Shown here piece by piece: positions 35,334-46,435 of a stretch of DNA of 64,000 nucleotides. Each line of letters opens with the position of its first letter. Position 1 is the stretch's first letter. Position numbers and translations under genes: made by a program. The notes under the pieces were generated by a model. That model saw only the letters and a program-made list of their open reading frames with translations, made no database searches and was not told the DNA's origin. Location of the stretch: contig JAMXIF010000015.1 of assembly GCA_028583685.1 (NCBI GenBank), positions 61,708,075 through 61,772,074 on the forward strand. The letters run 5' to 3'. Source of the stretch: Petaurus breviceps papuanus. Taxonomy: Eukaryota; Chordata; Mammalia; Diprotodontia; Petauridae.

Positions 35334-36233
35334 CAAAGCTAAACCTTGGTGCTGACCCACTCTTGCTTACAGTTGAAGCCTATGACAATCTAAAGTTCTT
35401 TTAACGAACATATTTTCTCTTCTTCCTCTTGTGATTTTGAGCTTCTGGTTGCTATGGTCCACCCTCCAATTATACAGTGATCTAATTTACTATGAGGCTG
35501 GAGCTTGGAGAGAGTGGATACTTACCATATACATCAGATGGTCTTTATTAAATATCCTTGATCACCTTCTCCAAAACTAGATTTCTTTTTCTCGTTCCCC
35601 TTAATACTGACCCTATTAAAGAGATCCTAAATATAGCTCTTCTTTCTTTAATCCTACTCAGAGCTTTCTTTCAAAGTAGAAAAAAAATCAGCATAGAGTG
35701 AGACTCTGCTTTAAGAAGTGTCACAGTTGCCACTTTCAGAATCTTTCCCTACCACTATCTCTTAAGAAACCATCATCTTTTGAAGTTCACAACAACCAGA
35801 TTTATTACCCTGATCCTGATTACTGGAGCCCAGTCCATCTCATATAACTCAATACCTAGCTTATAGACTTCTCCGTTAGCCCAACCCCTGCCCTTACACT
35901 TGTGGAATTCCACATAGAAGTTACTGTTTCTCCAAATACCCTCTCTCCCACTTCATCTGCTTCCCTAACTTCTACAAGCAGCACCTTTATTCCACTCCAG
36001 TCACATGGCCATACCCTTGATCTCATCACCCAAAAGTATTTTAGCTCCACAGTTCAGAACTGAAATTTCTATGTTTGACCATCATCATCTATCCTTCCTT
36101 CTCTCCTGTGTTTGAGACCTCTTAAACCTATTATTCATCTTTACCGAAGTCTCCACTCACTGCATCCCTCCACCTTCCTGGTCTATAAACTCTTGCTCTG
36201 TTATCACTCTCCTCCCTTAGAATTTGTACTTCT

Positions 36234-36369
36234 CAGTGAATAGAACACCAGCCCTGGAGTCAGGAGGGCTTGAGTTCAAATCCAGCCTCAAACAATTGAC
36301 ACACTTACTAGTCATGTGACTTTGGGCAAGTCACAACCCCAATTGCCCTCCAAAAAGCAAAAAAAAGAA
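36234..36369 (+). mobile_element. tRNA/CORE SINE (CCCTCC-tail family), 5'-truncated
   Basis: GCCCTGGAGTCAGGAGGGCT ... CTTACTAGTCATGTGACTTT ... CCCCAATTGCCCTCC plus A tail. Duplication AGAATTTGTACTTCT / AGAATTTTTACTTCT (36219-36233, 36370-36384). Confidence 0.85.
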
Positions 36370-36950
36370 AGAATTTTTACTTCTTTAGAAATGTTGTTGC
36401 ACTGGAAGGACCAGAATTTGAGGACCAAGCTGTATCAATTGAGTAAGTACTTTTGTACATACTAGAGACAGTAGGATAAAAATTATTATTTCAAAATAAA
36501 ATTATAATATTTATTAGAATTCTTTGCATTTATGGTAAATTTACACATATAGGAGAAATAGCAAATTATAGTAAAATTATAAAAACAAATTAAAAGCATT
36601 TAAAAGTTTCATCAGTTGATTTATTTAACACCCCTGGTCCTTCTGAGTTCAATTTTATGTTGCCCATTATCTTTGAAATTAATGCCCCCTTTACCAAATC
36701 TTCCCTATCCAAACTCCTATCTTGGATTACTACCACAACCACCTGCTATATGTGCTTCTATTTAAGTATTACTGATCAGTAATGGAAGAAATTCACACAA
36801 CCATTCAGATTGGGTCCACTATTAAATTATTTTATCTAATCTTAGTTAAGGCTTCCCTGCTACATGCCAATCCTTTTAGACTTCTTTGATTGCATTATTT
36901 TATGGCTCATACACATCTCTGAAACATTATTTTTCCCTATTTAAGACACT

Positions 36951-37180
36951 CTGGTTTTGTTTCCTCTTACCCATTGTTCATTCTATCTGACACAATCCTT
37001 CTTTATAACCTGACTAATGTCTAATGTGAAAGTATTTGCAGAACCTATACTTGATTGTATGCTGCCATGGGTGGGGGGGAAGAAGGGGGGAAAATTTGGA
37101 AACTCAAGGAATTGTGGAACTGAATCTTGTAAACTAAAAGTAAACAAACAAATTAATAAAGACCAAAAAATTTTTTTAAA
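36951..37180 (+). mobile_element. L1 3'UTR end, 5'-truncated
   Basis: Near-copy of 30360-30570 (TAATGTCTAATGTGAAAGTA, GGGTGGGGGGGAAGAAGGGG, TTAATAAAGACCA). Short duplication AAGACACT (36943-36950, 37181-37188). Confidence 0.85.
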
Positions 37181-37671
37181 AAGACACTACATTGGTCCCT
37201 CCCTACTCAGAAGGGGACTTTGCCTCATACTGTACCAAGATCATTATGGTCATCAATCTTCTCTCCCCCAAGAGCTCAATCCTTCGACCATCTCTTTTCA
37301 TTGTCCCTTGTCCATTAACTCTCTCCTTACTGCCTTCAACCATTCTGAGAACTTGTCCATTTTTAAAAGCCATAATTTGACTTTGATACCCCCAAAAAGA
37401 AAAAAAAACTGTCTATACTTATTGCTTTCATGTCCTCACCTTCCACTCACTTCTCAGTCCTTTGTAATCTGACTTCTAACTCCAGTATTTCACTTAAATT
37501 GTTCTCTCCAAATTTCTTAGTGATGTCTTGATTGCTGAATCCTGTGGCCTTTTTCCTATTCTCATCCTCATCTCTGTGTCTCTGAGTATTATTCATGTCC
37601 TATATGCATGAGTATATTCCAGACCTCTGTCCTGGGTCTTCTCTCTTCATACTCTCTTCAGTGTATCAGAT

Positions 37672-37903
37672 TGTTGTTGTTGATTTCTTTCAGTCATAAC
37701 CCCATTTGGGTTTTTCTTGGCAAAGATACTGGAGTGGCTTGCCATTTCCTTCTCCAGCTCATTTGACAGATAAAGAAACTGAAACAAACAGGGTTAAGTC
37801 ACTACCCCAGGGTCACAAGCTAATAAGTGTCTGAGGTTAGATTTGAACTCGTGTCTTCCACACTCCAGGCCTGGCACTCTATCCATTGTGCCACCTAGCT
37901 GCC
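37672..37903 (-). mobile_element. RTE-tailed tRNA/CORE SINE
   Basis: GGCAAAGATACTGGAGTGGC, TTTGACAGATAAAGAAACTG, GTGTCTGAGGTTAGATTTGA and ATTGTGCCACCTAGCTGCC in reverse order of the + copies. Confidence 0.85.
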
Positions 37904-38629
37904 TGTTGTCAGATTACGTAGGTTCAGTTATCATCTGCATTCAGATACAGACAAGTCTACATCCCTGTCCCTTTTCTGTTTCCTGTGCGTCACCAACTGC
38001 CTGCTAAGCATTTCCACTTTGAGCATTTCAAACTCAACATGTTCAAAACAGAACTCAAAAACTGTAGGTCTGACTATGTCACTGCTTACAATGCTTTGGT
38101 GACTCACTATGCCCCATAACAGGATAAAATACAGCATCTTTTGTCTAACACTTAAAGCCTTGCACAGACTATTTCCAAGCCACCTTTCATACTGTCAGAA
38201 TCTTATAGAAAGCCATCAGTACTTATTTCCCTTAACAAACTCTATGATCCATTCAAACTGGCTTCTTTGCTGCTCCTCATACATGACACCATCTCCCACC
38301 TTTGTGTCTTTTCAAAGTAATAGGTTCCCTATTCTGAGATGCCCTCCTTTCTCACATTTACCTCATAGAACCCCTCACTATTGCCAAAGCAAAGCCCTGG
38401 TCCCCCCTCCTCCTGGAGGTCATTCCTGATTCCTCAATTGTTAGTTCTCTTCCCTTGAAATTACTTTGTATTTATACTGTATGTACTTTGTGTATACTTA
38501 ATTTGTGTGCATATTATTTTCCCATCATTTGAACACAAGCTTTTTGAGGGCAAGGACTTATTTTAGTCATTGCTTCCAGAGAATTCTAGTATAGTACCTG
38601 AGCAGGTACTTACATTAAAAAAAAATGAT

Positions 38630-39205
38630 TTGATGCCTTTGGTGAGTTCAAAATACCTAGAATTTTGAAAGTGATTTGAATGTTGATATTGTATCAGCTG
38701 TAATACAAAGGTCTTTATTATATTTCTGACATTTATAAACCTTGTTAAGCAAGTTTTCTCAACAGTCTTTACTCCTTTACAGAGGAAGTGAGGCAGAAAA
38801 CCTCTCCTTTTTTGGCTACTACGTTTTTTATCACCACTTTTTCCCCCCAGTTTTCCCATTCCCACAATGCAAGGAAAAATATGATAAGCATTTTATTTTT
38901 TAAAAATGGATATTGAAAGATTTAGTTATGGAAAGAATGATCAAAAGGAAAGAAGATGGAATAGGTTTCTTATATTTTAGTTTGAGCTCTCAGTCATCAG
39001 CTACATCCTATTACATGTTCATGATGTTTTGTTATAATTTGCTTTTTTTAATGTTCACTTAGTGGGATTCTACCAAGATTCTTTATACAAATTATAGGAT
39101 GTTCCTAAAACAAAATAAAACATGACTCCCAAAATATCTTATGTCTTTTTTTCAGTTAAAGGGTTTAATTTAGGATTATTCAGACTTGGCAGATTCTTTT
39201 TTCAC
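38630..39205. other. Intron 2, nothing recognised
   Basis: AT-rich DNA without a named repeat. Confidence 0.4.
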
Positions 39206-39209
39206 TTCT

Positions 39210-39375
39210 ATAAACAGAATTTTAGAGCTGGAAGGGATGCTTAGAAATCATTGAATTCAACCTCCTTATTTTATAAGTTAGGAAACTGAGACACAAAGAG
39301 CTGGGTCATAAGTGTCAGAGCTAGGATTCCAATCCAAGTCCTCCCAATGCTTATATTCAGTGTCACCCATTTTAA
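39210..39375 (-). repeat. MIR3 SINE
   Basis: TTTTAGAGCTGGAAGGGATG ... TTAGGAAACTGAGACACAAA is reverse MIR3. Confidence 0.7.
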
Positions 39376-39702
39376 GTTTACTATGAGTAACTAGCTCTTC
39401 TATCTATCATTATGGTAAACCAGCTGCTGTTGTTTTTAGAAACAACAACATTCATTGTAAAAATCTTGTTTAAATTTTTGTCTCCCCACTTACAGAAATT
39501 AAAAATGAAATATATTGTTTTGTTTCTGAAATCCAAAGGTGATTTGATTCATCAATCTTTGTTGTTCTGTTTCTGTTTAACTTGGAAATTGCTTTCAAAG
39601 AACTGCTCCCAGATGAAAGCTGGAAGTTTACTATCAGAGTACTACTGTACTTTACTTGCGGTTGTATTGGAAAGGTTGTATTCTGACAATTGCATACTCT
39701 TT

Positions 39703-39851
39703 TTTTTTTTTAAAGAAGCTGTTGGAATTAAGAGGCATTTGTAACTTGCCTAGGGTCACACAGTTAGTAAGTGTCTGAGGGTGGATTTGAACTCAAGTCC
39801 TCTTGACTGGAGGACCTGTGCTCTATCTACTGTGGAATTTAGCTGCCCCTT
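39703..39851 (-). mobile_element. tRNA/CORE SINE
   Basis: Reverse of GGGGCAGCTAAATTCCACAG ... CTTACTAACTGTGTGACCC. Duplication CAATTGCATACTCTTT (39687-39702, 39852-39867). Confidence 0.85.
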
Positions 39852-39903
39852 CAATTGCATACTCTTTCTACTCAAGTTCCCTTAACAAGAAGAAAGTTGC
39901 ATA

Positions 39904-39932
39904 TGTGTGTGTGTGTGTGTGCGCGCGCGCAC
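39904..39932. repeat. (TG)n/(CG)n tract
   Basis: TGTGTGTG followed by CGCGCGCG, an alternating purine-pyrimidine run that can adopt Z-DNA. Confidence 0.85.
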
Positions 39933-40664
39933 ATGCTTGTGCACTACATACTTTAATAAGGTGTCACTACAAGGTATTATAATAGCTTGGCCTGTTTCTC
40001 CCTCTTTGAGTAATGCTGATATTACAGCAGAAGAAAAAAAAACCCTGGCAGACAGGTCTTGCAGAAGAGGCACAAGTTATAACAGAATCAGCAAGTGTAA
40101 CAACAAAGATAAAAGGAACCCAGAAAACAGTCATCATGTATGCCAGGACAGTGGAGAAAATTCTTTTAGTTAATGGATCTGTCTATACCACCTGAACCAA
40201 TTACCCCAGGAAAGTTAATTTTTATGTTACCAAATCACTGATAAAAAATTAACATCAGGCATTAGTCTGCCTTCCTGCCCATTGTTAAATATCCACAACT
40301 AAGTATTGCTCTTACTGGAAAAATTCTAACTTAGGTCTATCACAGAAGCCTAGCATTTTTTCACACATCTCTAGCCTGTGACTATGAGGGGTTCATATAA
40401 AATAATGAGAGTCTAAAATGGAGTTTTGTATATAGATGACTAACTTAGATGTTGAATGAATGCATAAATAAATTAGGAAATGAATGAATCCATGTAATTT
40501 GATCAAAGTTAATCTTTTAGAACACAAAAATCAAACTATATCCAGATTCAGAATATGAATGCACTTACTCCTTAGTAAAAGTTTAATTGTTTCTTGCAAT
40601 TCTCTCCCTGTCTCTTCTATCTCCTCCCCCCCACCCCCGTAGGTAGATGCTATATCCCTTACTC

Positions 40665-40795
40665 CCCACCTATGAAGATGTAAGCCCCTTGAGGGCAGAA
40701 TCTGTTTTGTTCCTGTCTTTTTGTGGGCAGTGCCTAGCACAGTGCTTTGTACATAGTAAGCACAATGATTTTAAAAACTGATGAATTGATTGAAA
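40665..40795 (+). repeat. L2 LINE terminus
   Basis: GATGTAAGCCCCTTGAGGGC ... GCCTAGCACAGTGCTTTGTA. Confidence 0.8.
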
Positions 40796-40817
40796 AAAAC
40801 CAGCCTAAGATTACATT

Positions 40818-41012
40818 TTATTTATTTTTAAATTTAATATTTTATTTTCCCCAATTACATGTAAAAACAATTTTAACATTCTTTTTTAAAAAATTTGAGT
40901 TGTAAATTCTTTCCCTCTGTCCCTCCCCTTCCCCTTCATTGAGAAGGCAAACAGTTTGATATAGAATATATGTGTGCAGTCATGCAAAACATTTCCATAT
41001 TATTCATAAGAT
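40818..41012 (-). mobile_element. L1 3' end, 5'-truncated
   Basis: Reverse of the L1 3'UTR: purine tract, ACATGTAATTGGGGAAAATA and an AAATATTAAA end. Confidence 0.75.
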
Positions 41013-41039
41013 TACATTTTAAAATAATTAACTGTGTAG

Positions 41040-41330
41040 TAGCTCAATTCAGTTCAGTTTAGCTCTGCTACTAATAATCTGTGTGATCTTGGACAGGTCA
41101 CTTAACCTCTTTGTTGACCTGGATAATTGAATTCAGCAAAAATTCGTTAAGTACCTAGCACTAGGGAAGGCCTGCAGAATAAAAATTTTTAAATGGCAAA
41201 ATCCTGCTCTCAATGAGTTTACATTCTGCTGTGAAATGAGAGTATTAAACTAGATCATCTGTGTGACCCCATTTAGCTTTCACAATCTTTTGGCAGCTAC
41301 TCATTCTCTGTAATTATCTGATTTCTTTCA
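41040..41330. repeat. MIR-like SINE and L2-like relics
   Basis: AATCTGTGTGATCTTGGACA ... GGTCACTTAACCTC marks a MIR (+); CAATGAGTTTACATTCTGCT suggests L2 in reverse inserted in it. Confidence 0.5.
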
Positions 41331-41339
41331 CAGATGTCC

Positions 41340-42015
41340 CTCCCGTTGCCAAAGCCCAGTCTTGTCTTTTCCTCACACTCCCTCCTTACCTCTTCTTTGT
41401 AGGTCCCACTTAGAGGATATAGGAGCCTATAAAAAGATTATCAATGAATTAGAGGAGGATTGGATTCTTAGAGATGAAATATACATGGACTGCAGATTGG
41501 ACCTGAGGAGACTTTAACATTAACTAGGCCTTCTTTATTCCCTTATCCTTCCAGACTTTCAGTCTTAGTATTAGGATATAGGTGTATGGGGAGACGGTGT
41601 GGGGAGAGAAAGTGAGTGTGGGGCTTCAGCTAAAATGCTACAGGAGATGGATTTTAACAAGCATTGGATAAGTACAGAAGGGTTGTAACAGAGAAATGTT
41701 CCAAGTGGGTCCCAATACCAGTATTTGCCATTATCTGTTTCTTTTACCCTTTCAAGGGAATGCTTAAAGTGCTAAGATCTTTCCAGACAGATAATGTTAC
41801 ATTAAAGGGAAGCATTATGGTTACCACCAGAGAAGTCTAGTCTGCTTGAGTTTTCTGCCCTTCTTGATAATTATGACAAGATGATTATTTCAGGGTCTGT
41901 GTTTCTGAAAAGGATATACAAGTATCTTGAATTCCTACGGGTGAATAAATAGCACAGAGAAATTAGGCAATGAGACTGAGTTCATTGATGAATATGAATG
42001 GACATCTATCTTCAG
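41340..42015. other. Intron 2, nothing recognised
   Basis: No named repeat or coding similarity seen. Confidence 0.4.
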
Positions 42016-42019
42016 AGTG

Positions 42020-43110
42020 TTATAGAATCATTGATTCTCAGAGTTGCAAAGGAACCTTAGAGATAATGTAGACCATACCACCCCTGAGCATGAATCTCTT
42101 CTACAGCATTAATGATGGTGGTAATCCACCCTTTTAATGAAAACCTCCAGTGAATGAAGAATGCATTATCTTTAGGAGTAACCCATTCCGCTTTTTCATA
42201 TTCTAATTATGAGAAAAATTCCCATGTTCAAATGAAATGTCTCACTGAAACACTTTATTATTCTGCATCTTGACCTTTAGAGTAAAGTAATAATTTTTAT
42301 TCCCTTTTATGGCCCTTCAAATATGTGAACACTGATATCTCCCCAATTCTTCTCATCTTCTGAGGGTTAAACACCCTCAACTCCTTTAGTTGATTCTGAT
42401 GTGGCATGATTTCTAAGACTTTACCATCCTGGTTGTCTTTTTCTAAACGTGTATCAGCAAGCACCCCAGCATCCCCAGGGTGGCTGCCAACACAGGTTCT
42501 TAGATCTGCTTTTCTAAAGGAAAGTAATTCAAAATGGGTTAACAGTCTTGCTTTAATCAATCAAACATATAATTTATCTAGTTCAGGGGAAAAGGTCAGC
42601 ACCCTAAACTTCAGAGTATACAGACAAGCAGAAATTACAAGAAGACAAAGAAACAAACATCAAGCAGACAGGCCTCCAATTGTCCAACCATTACATCCAT
42701 ACCTAGTCAGTTACCAGAGAGGGAAGCATCAACATCTGGGTTTTTCAAAGCCGGGGGGGCTCTCAACAGCTGCCCAGAGTCTCCTCTGGTCAAATCACAC
42801 AACACTTTTCAAAATGAGCCCCGAAACAAAGTCTCACATCAGGGTTTATATAGCCTTCTGGCTCAGAGAATGTAACAACCATCTTGACCCACTGCCCAAT
42901 CAAAAAGTATCTCCTGAAAAACAAGCCCCCCACCACAGGCTCCAGGTGCGCTTAAGCCTATGAAATGGCCTAGGGTCAGGGAAGATCTTAAATTTCCATT
43001 CCATTCCTACAACATGCTTTATGTCATTGTCTCTTTTACTGTGTGACATTACAGGACCACAATGGGATTCCAGTGATGCTCTGACTAGGGATTACATAAA
43101 TATTTGAGAA
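42020..43110 (-). repeat. CR1/L3 LINE 3' end, split by a solo LTR
   Basis: 42020-42449 reads on the - strand as the C-terminus of CR1-type ORF2: LKELRVFNPQKMRRIGEISV then FTYLKG, compared with RLRELGLFSLEKRRLRGDLI, and ends with an AATGATTCTATAAC terminus typical of CR1. 43012-43110 continues the same family (TTATGTCATTGTCTCTTTTA, GATGCTCTGACTAGGGATTA). Decayed. Confidence 0.7.
42450..43011 (-). mobile_element. Solo retroviral LTR (ERV fossil)
   Basis: A 562-bp segment with inverted ends TGTA ... TACA that splits an otherwise continuous CR1/L3 match. On the - strand it has a TATATAAA box (42845-42852) and, about 290 bp further on, an ATTAAA signal (42552-42557) before a G/T-rich end, the U3-R-U5 order of an LTR. 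No internal viral part is next to it, so it looks like a solo LTR left by recombination. Host duplications at the ends are not clean, so it is not very young. The 185-codon open frame across it is not a gene. Family not identified. Confidence 0.6.
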
Positions 43111-43234
43111 AACATAAAAAAAATCTTTGGAAAATATTAAATAGGAAAAAAAATTATTGATTCTGAAAGGATTATAGTATCAACCCTCTCCCCAAGGAAT
43201 ACAAATGCAGGAAAAGTTCAATTTGTGAATAAAG

Positions 43235-43350
43235 AAAAAGCATTTTAAGCACCAACTATTCACAAAGCACTATATTAATAATCAGGAATATAATAAGTCA
43301 GTCCCTGCTCTGAAAGAGATCACACTGTAATAGAAGAGATAACCCACATA
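43235..43350 (-). repeat. L2 LINE terminus
   Basis: AAGCACCAACTATTCACAAA ... CAGTCCCTGCTCTGAAAGAG is reverse L2. Confidence 0.6.
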
Positions 43351-43369
43351 GAAGGATTGAGCACAAAAA

Positions 43370-43760
43370 TATGGATAGCACCATTTTATTTTTGTACCAA
43401 GAAACTGGAAAATCATTAGTGGCTTTTGATTTTAGAATGGTTGAACAAACTGTGATATATGGATATATAATATATTCATGTATTATATGAAAAAAAATTA
43501 TGAGCAGTTCAGAGAAATGTTTAGAATGACTTGTTTTCAGAGTGAAATAAGCATAAGTACAATAATATGCACAATAACTACAATACTGTAAATGAACCCT
43601 AAAATGAAGCTACATAATTATAGTCCATTGTTAACTACAGAGAAGAGATAAGAAAATGCTTCCTTGTTTTGGTAGAGAGATGTGGGACTATGAGCTTGGA
43701 ATGTTGTACATACCATAAGGTGTGGATCCTGTTTTGGTTTATTTTACTTAACTGATTCTT
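43370..43760 (+). mobile_element. L1 3'-end-like LINE fragment
   Basis: GGATAGCACCATTTTATTTT, AAACTGGAAAATCATTAGTG, ATGGTTGAACAAACTGTGAT parallels the L1 ORF2 end (WLNELWY region), then a diverged 3'UTR. Confidence 0.55.
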
Positions 43761-44082
43761 ACTACATAGTCATCCTAGTTTGAGTCTTTGTCATCTTTGG
43801 CTTGTATTATTGCACTGGCTTCTCAATTAATCTTTTGTTCATCCATTCTTTTTTTAATATATCCAACTGCCAGATTAATATACTTAAGGACATGTGACAT
43901 CAATCACATTCTTTTCTCTCTCAAGAACCCTCAGTGTCTCTCTGTTCACTTGAGGCTACAATATAAACTCCTCTGTTGACTGTTTAATTTTTATTGTTTT
44001 TCTGTCCTGAATTAGCAAGTTGAATGGTCAAAGCCATGGAAAGAATGATGTAAACATTTAATTGGTATTAAAAAGTAACTAA

Positions 44083-44386
44083 GGGGCGGCCAGGTAGCAC
44101 AGCGAGTAAGAGCACCGGCTCCAGTGTTGAAAAGACCTGGAGATCGAATCCCGGGCTCAGACACTTAGCACCCATCCAGAAACACCTGGCCGTGTAACCT
44201 TGAGCAAGTTACTTAACCCCAATTGCTTAGGGGCGGCCAGGTGGCTCAGCGAGTAAGAGCACCGGCTCCAGTGTCGGGATGACCTGGATCAAATCCGGGC
44301 TCAGATACTCAGCACCACACCCAGAAATAATAACTGGCCGTGTAACCTTGAGCAAGTTACTTAACCCCGATTGCTTATAAAAAAAA
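44083..44386 (+). mobile_element. Dimeric tRNA-derived SINE (A-B)
   Basis: Left type A 44083-44229, right type B from 44230; junction ATTGCTTA|GGGGCGG. Bounded by AAAAAGTAACTAA repeats at 44070-44082 and 44387-44399. The right monomer carries an extra AAT in CAGAAATAATAACTGG. Confidence 0.92.
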
Positions 44387-44401
44387 AAAAAGTAACTAAG
44401 A

Positions 44402-44554
44402 GGGGCAGTTAGGTGGCACAGTGAATAGAGCACTAGCCCTGGAGTCAGGAGAACCTGAGTTCAAATTCGGCCTTAGACACTTGACACACTTACTAGTCCT
44501 GTGGCCTTAGCCAAGTCACTTAACCTCAATTGCCCTGCCCTCCCCCCTCCAAAA
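44402..44554 (+). mobile_element. tRNA/CORE SINE (CCCTCC-tail family)
   Basis: GGGGCAGTTAGGTGGCACAG ... CTTACTAGTCCTGTGGCC ... TGCCCTGCCCTCCCCCCTCC and A tail. It shares its target repeat AAAAAGTAACTAA (44387-44399, 44555-44567) with the dimer just before it. Confidence 0.9.
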
Positions 44555-44654
44555 AAAAAGTAACTAAAATACAGTTAGCTAATTAAGTGAATTTTATTTC
44601 ATTAAGACTGAAATATTGTAGTTCATTAAAGTCTTCTTTAAGAGATAATTAGAA

Positions 44655-44965
44655 GGGGCGGCCAGGTAGCACAGCGAGTAAGAGCACCAGCTCCAGTGTT
44701 GAGAAGACCTGGAGATCGAATCCCGGGCTCAGACACTTTTAGCACCCACCCAGAAACACCTGGCCATGTAACCTTGAGCAAGTTACTTAACCCCAATTGC
44801 TTAGGGGCGGCCAGGTGGCTCAGCGAGTAAGAGCACCAGCTCCAGTGTCGGGATGACCTGGATCAAATCCAGGCTCAGATAATCAGCACCACACCCAGAA
44901 ATAACTGGCCGTGTAACCTTGAGCAAGTTACTTAACCCCGATTGCTTAAAAAAAAAGAGAGAGAG
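44655..44965 (+). mobile_element. Dimeric tRNA-derived SINE (A-B)
   Basis: Left type A 44655-44803, right type B from 44804; same tail-less junction. Duplication AGAGATAATTAGAA / AGAGATAATTGGAA (44641-44654, 44966-44979). The A tail grades into (GA)n. Confidence 0.92.
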
Positions 44966-45244
44966 AGAGATAATTGGAAAAGAAATCTTGAAATTGTCTT
45001 GACAAACTGCACCAAAATGGGTCTACCATGTGGCTGGAGATCACCATATAAAATTAGTTTTGCAAGTTTGTTTAATCATGAAATAGAGTATAGGTTCATT
45101 GAAAATTTAGTCAAGTTGTTTTACCCAGCCCTGGCAGCCTATTGGGGTAAATTGTGTCTTAAAGATTCTGTCTCCCTAACCTAGAATCATAGACATCCTG
45201 GCATTGAACTTTCTTGAGAAGAGTTCAATCTGCCCTTACTGAGC

Positions 45245-45570
45245 AACAATATAGTGATATAGCCAAGGCTATCCTACTCAGCAAGCATGTACCACGCATT
45301 TGCCGTGAAGGGAGCCGAACCAGGAGAACAATTTATACCAAAAAAATCTTGAATAATAAACAACTTTGAAAGATTTAAGCTTTCTAATTAAAGAAATGAC
45401 TAACCATGATTCCATGATGAAGCATGCTACCCATCTTCTGATCTCCTGATAGAAAGGTGATAGACTCAGTATACAAAATGAGAACTATATTTTGTTGGAT
45501 TAGGCCTCTGCAAGAATTTATTTTGCTTGGCTATGGACATTTGTTACAGGCTTTTTGTTTAGTTGTTCAG
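45245..45570 (+). mobile_element. L1-type LINE 3'UTR fragment
   Basis: GAACCAGGAGAACAATTTAT, AACAACTTTGAAAGATTTAA, GATGAAGCATGCTACCCATC and ATGGACATTTGTTACAGGCT follow a common marsupial LINE 3' end. Confidence 0.55.
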
Positions 45571-46435
45571 TGATTAAAGGAAAATAATAAGGAGAGAAAA
45601 TAGAGTTTTGATCATTGAAAAGCATAAAACATTTTTGAAAAGCATCTGGGTACATGGCTCAGTGCTGGATGCTTGAGGACATAAAAACAACCAAAAGACA
45701 AAAAAAATAGTTGTTGTTCTCAAGATGGATACATTCTACCAGAGCATTGATAGCTAAATTTTTAGTGGTAGTGATATTAAATTTCTTTTCAAAGATGCCT
45801 ATCAGAAATGAATACTCAGGAAAAAGACAAACTAATTCAGAAAAAAAAAAAAGGCAATAACAACACTTTAACACTCCAAAAACTTATTACTAAGAGCCAT
45901 TTCCACCATCTACCTCTATGAATTACCTTTTTTTGTCAACAGTACTGGTATCTTACAGCTTTCCTCTAGCCAGGAGTACATGATGAAATGATTTTCAAAT
46001 GTGTTCAAGTAACGTAGACTTTAACAGTCATCTAGTAAAATCGTTTCATTTTACAGATCTATAAATGGTACCAAGAGAGAGTTTTTGACTAAGCCAGCAT
46101 TTCAGAGATCAGTTTTGATTAACATATGTAAATAGAATTTTCTTTCTACAATAATCTATATTCTTTCTTAAGCACTTCAGTGGGGGAAATTGCATAAGTT
46201 CATTAAAAGAAGAAACAATGGTTCTTATTTTATTCTAATTATTTTCCAGAACATTTTCAGATGTATGCAGACCCTAAGTGGAAGCTAATTAGCTGGAGGT
46301 TAAAACTAGTAATATTTATTACTTTGCCTTGATTGTTAGATGGGGTTTTAGCAAATCAGAAAAAAAATAACCTTTTTTAATTCATCTCTTAATCTTTTTC
46401 TACAAAACTGTCTCTTTAAGAATTCTAGGACATTT

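Larger units (their letters stand above)
35700..38620 (+). repeat. L2 LINE 3' region, long, with three nested insertions
   Basis: The 3' end is clear (CTTGAAATTACTTTGTATTT, ACACAAGCTTTTTGAGGGCA, AGTATAGTACCTGAGCAGG). Upstream, pyrimidine-rich text such as GCATTTCAAACTCAACATGT, ACCATCTCTTTTCATTGTCC and CCTGTGGCCTTTTTCCTATT follows the L2 3' part. Insertions: SINE 36234-36369, L1 36951-37180, SINE 37672-37903. The 5' limit is uncertain. Confidence 0.6.

Noticed and set aside
37017-37472. 151-codon + frame
   Set aside because: It joins an L1 3'UTR end to L2 sequence; not a protein family.
42406-42963. 185-codon + strand frame
   Set aside because: It spans the end of a CR1/L3 piece and an antisense solo LTR; no known protein.
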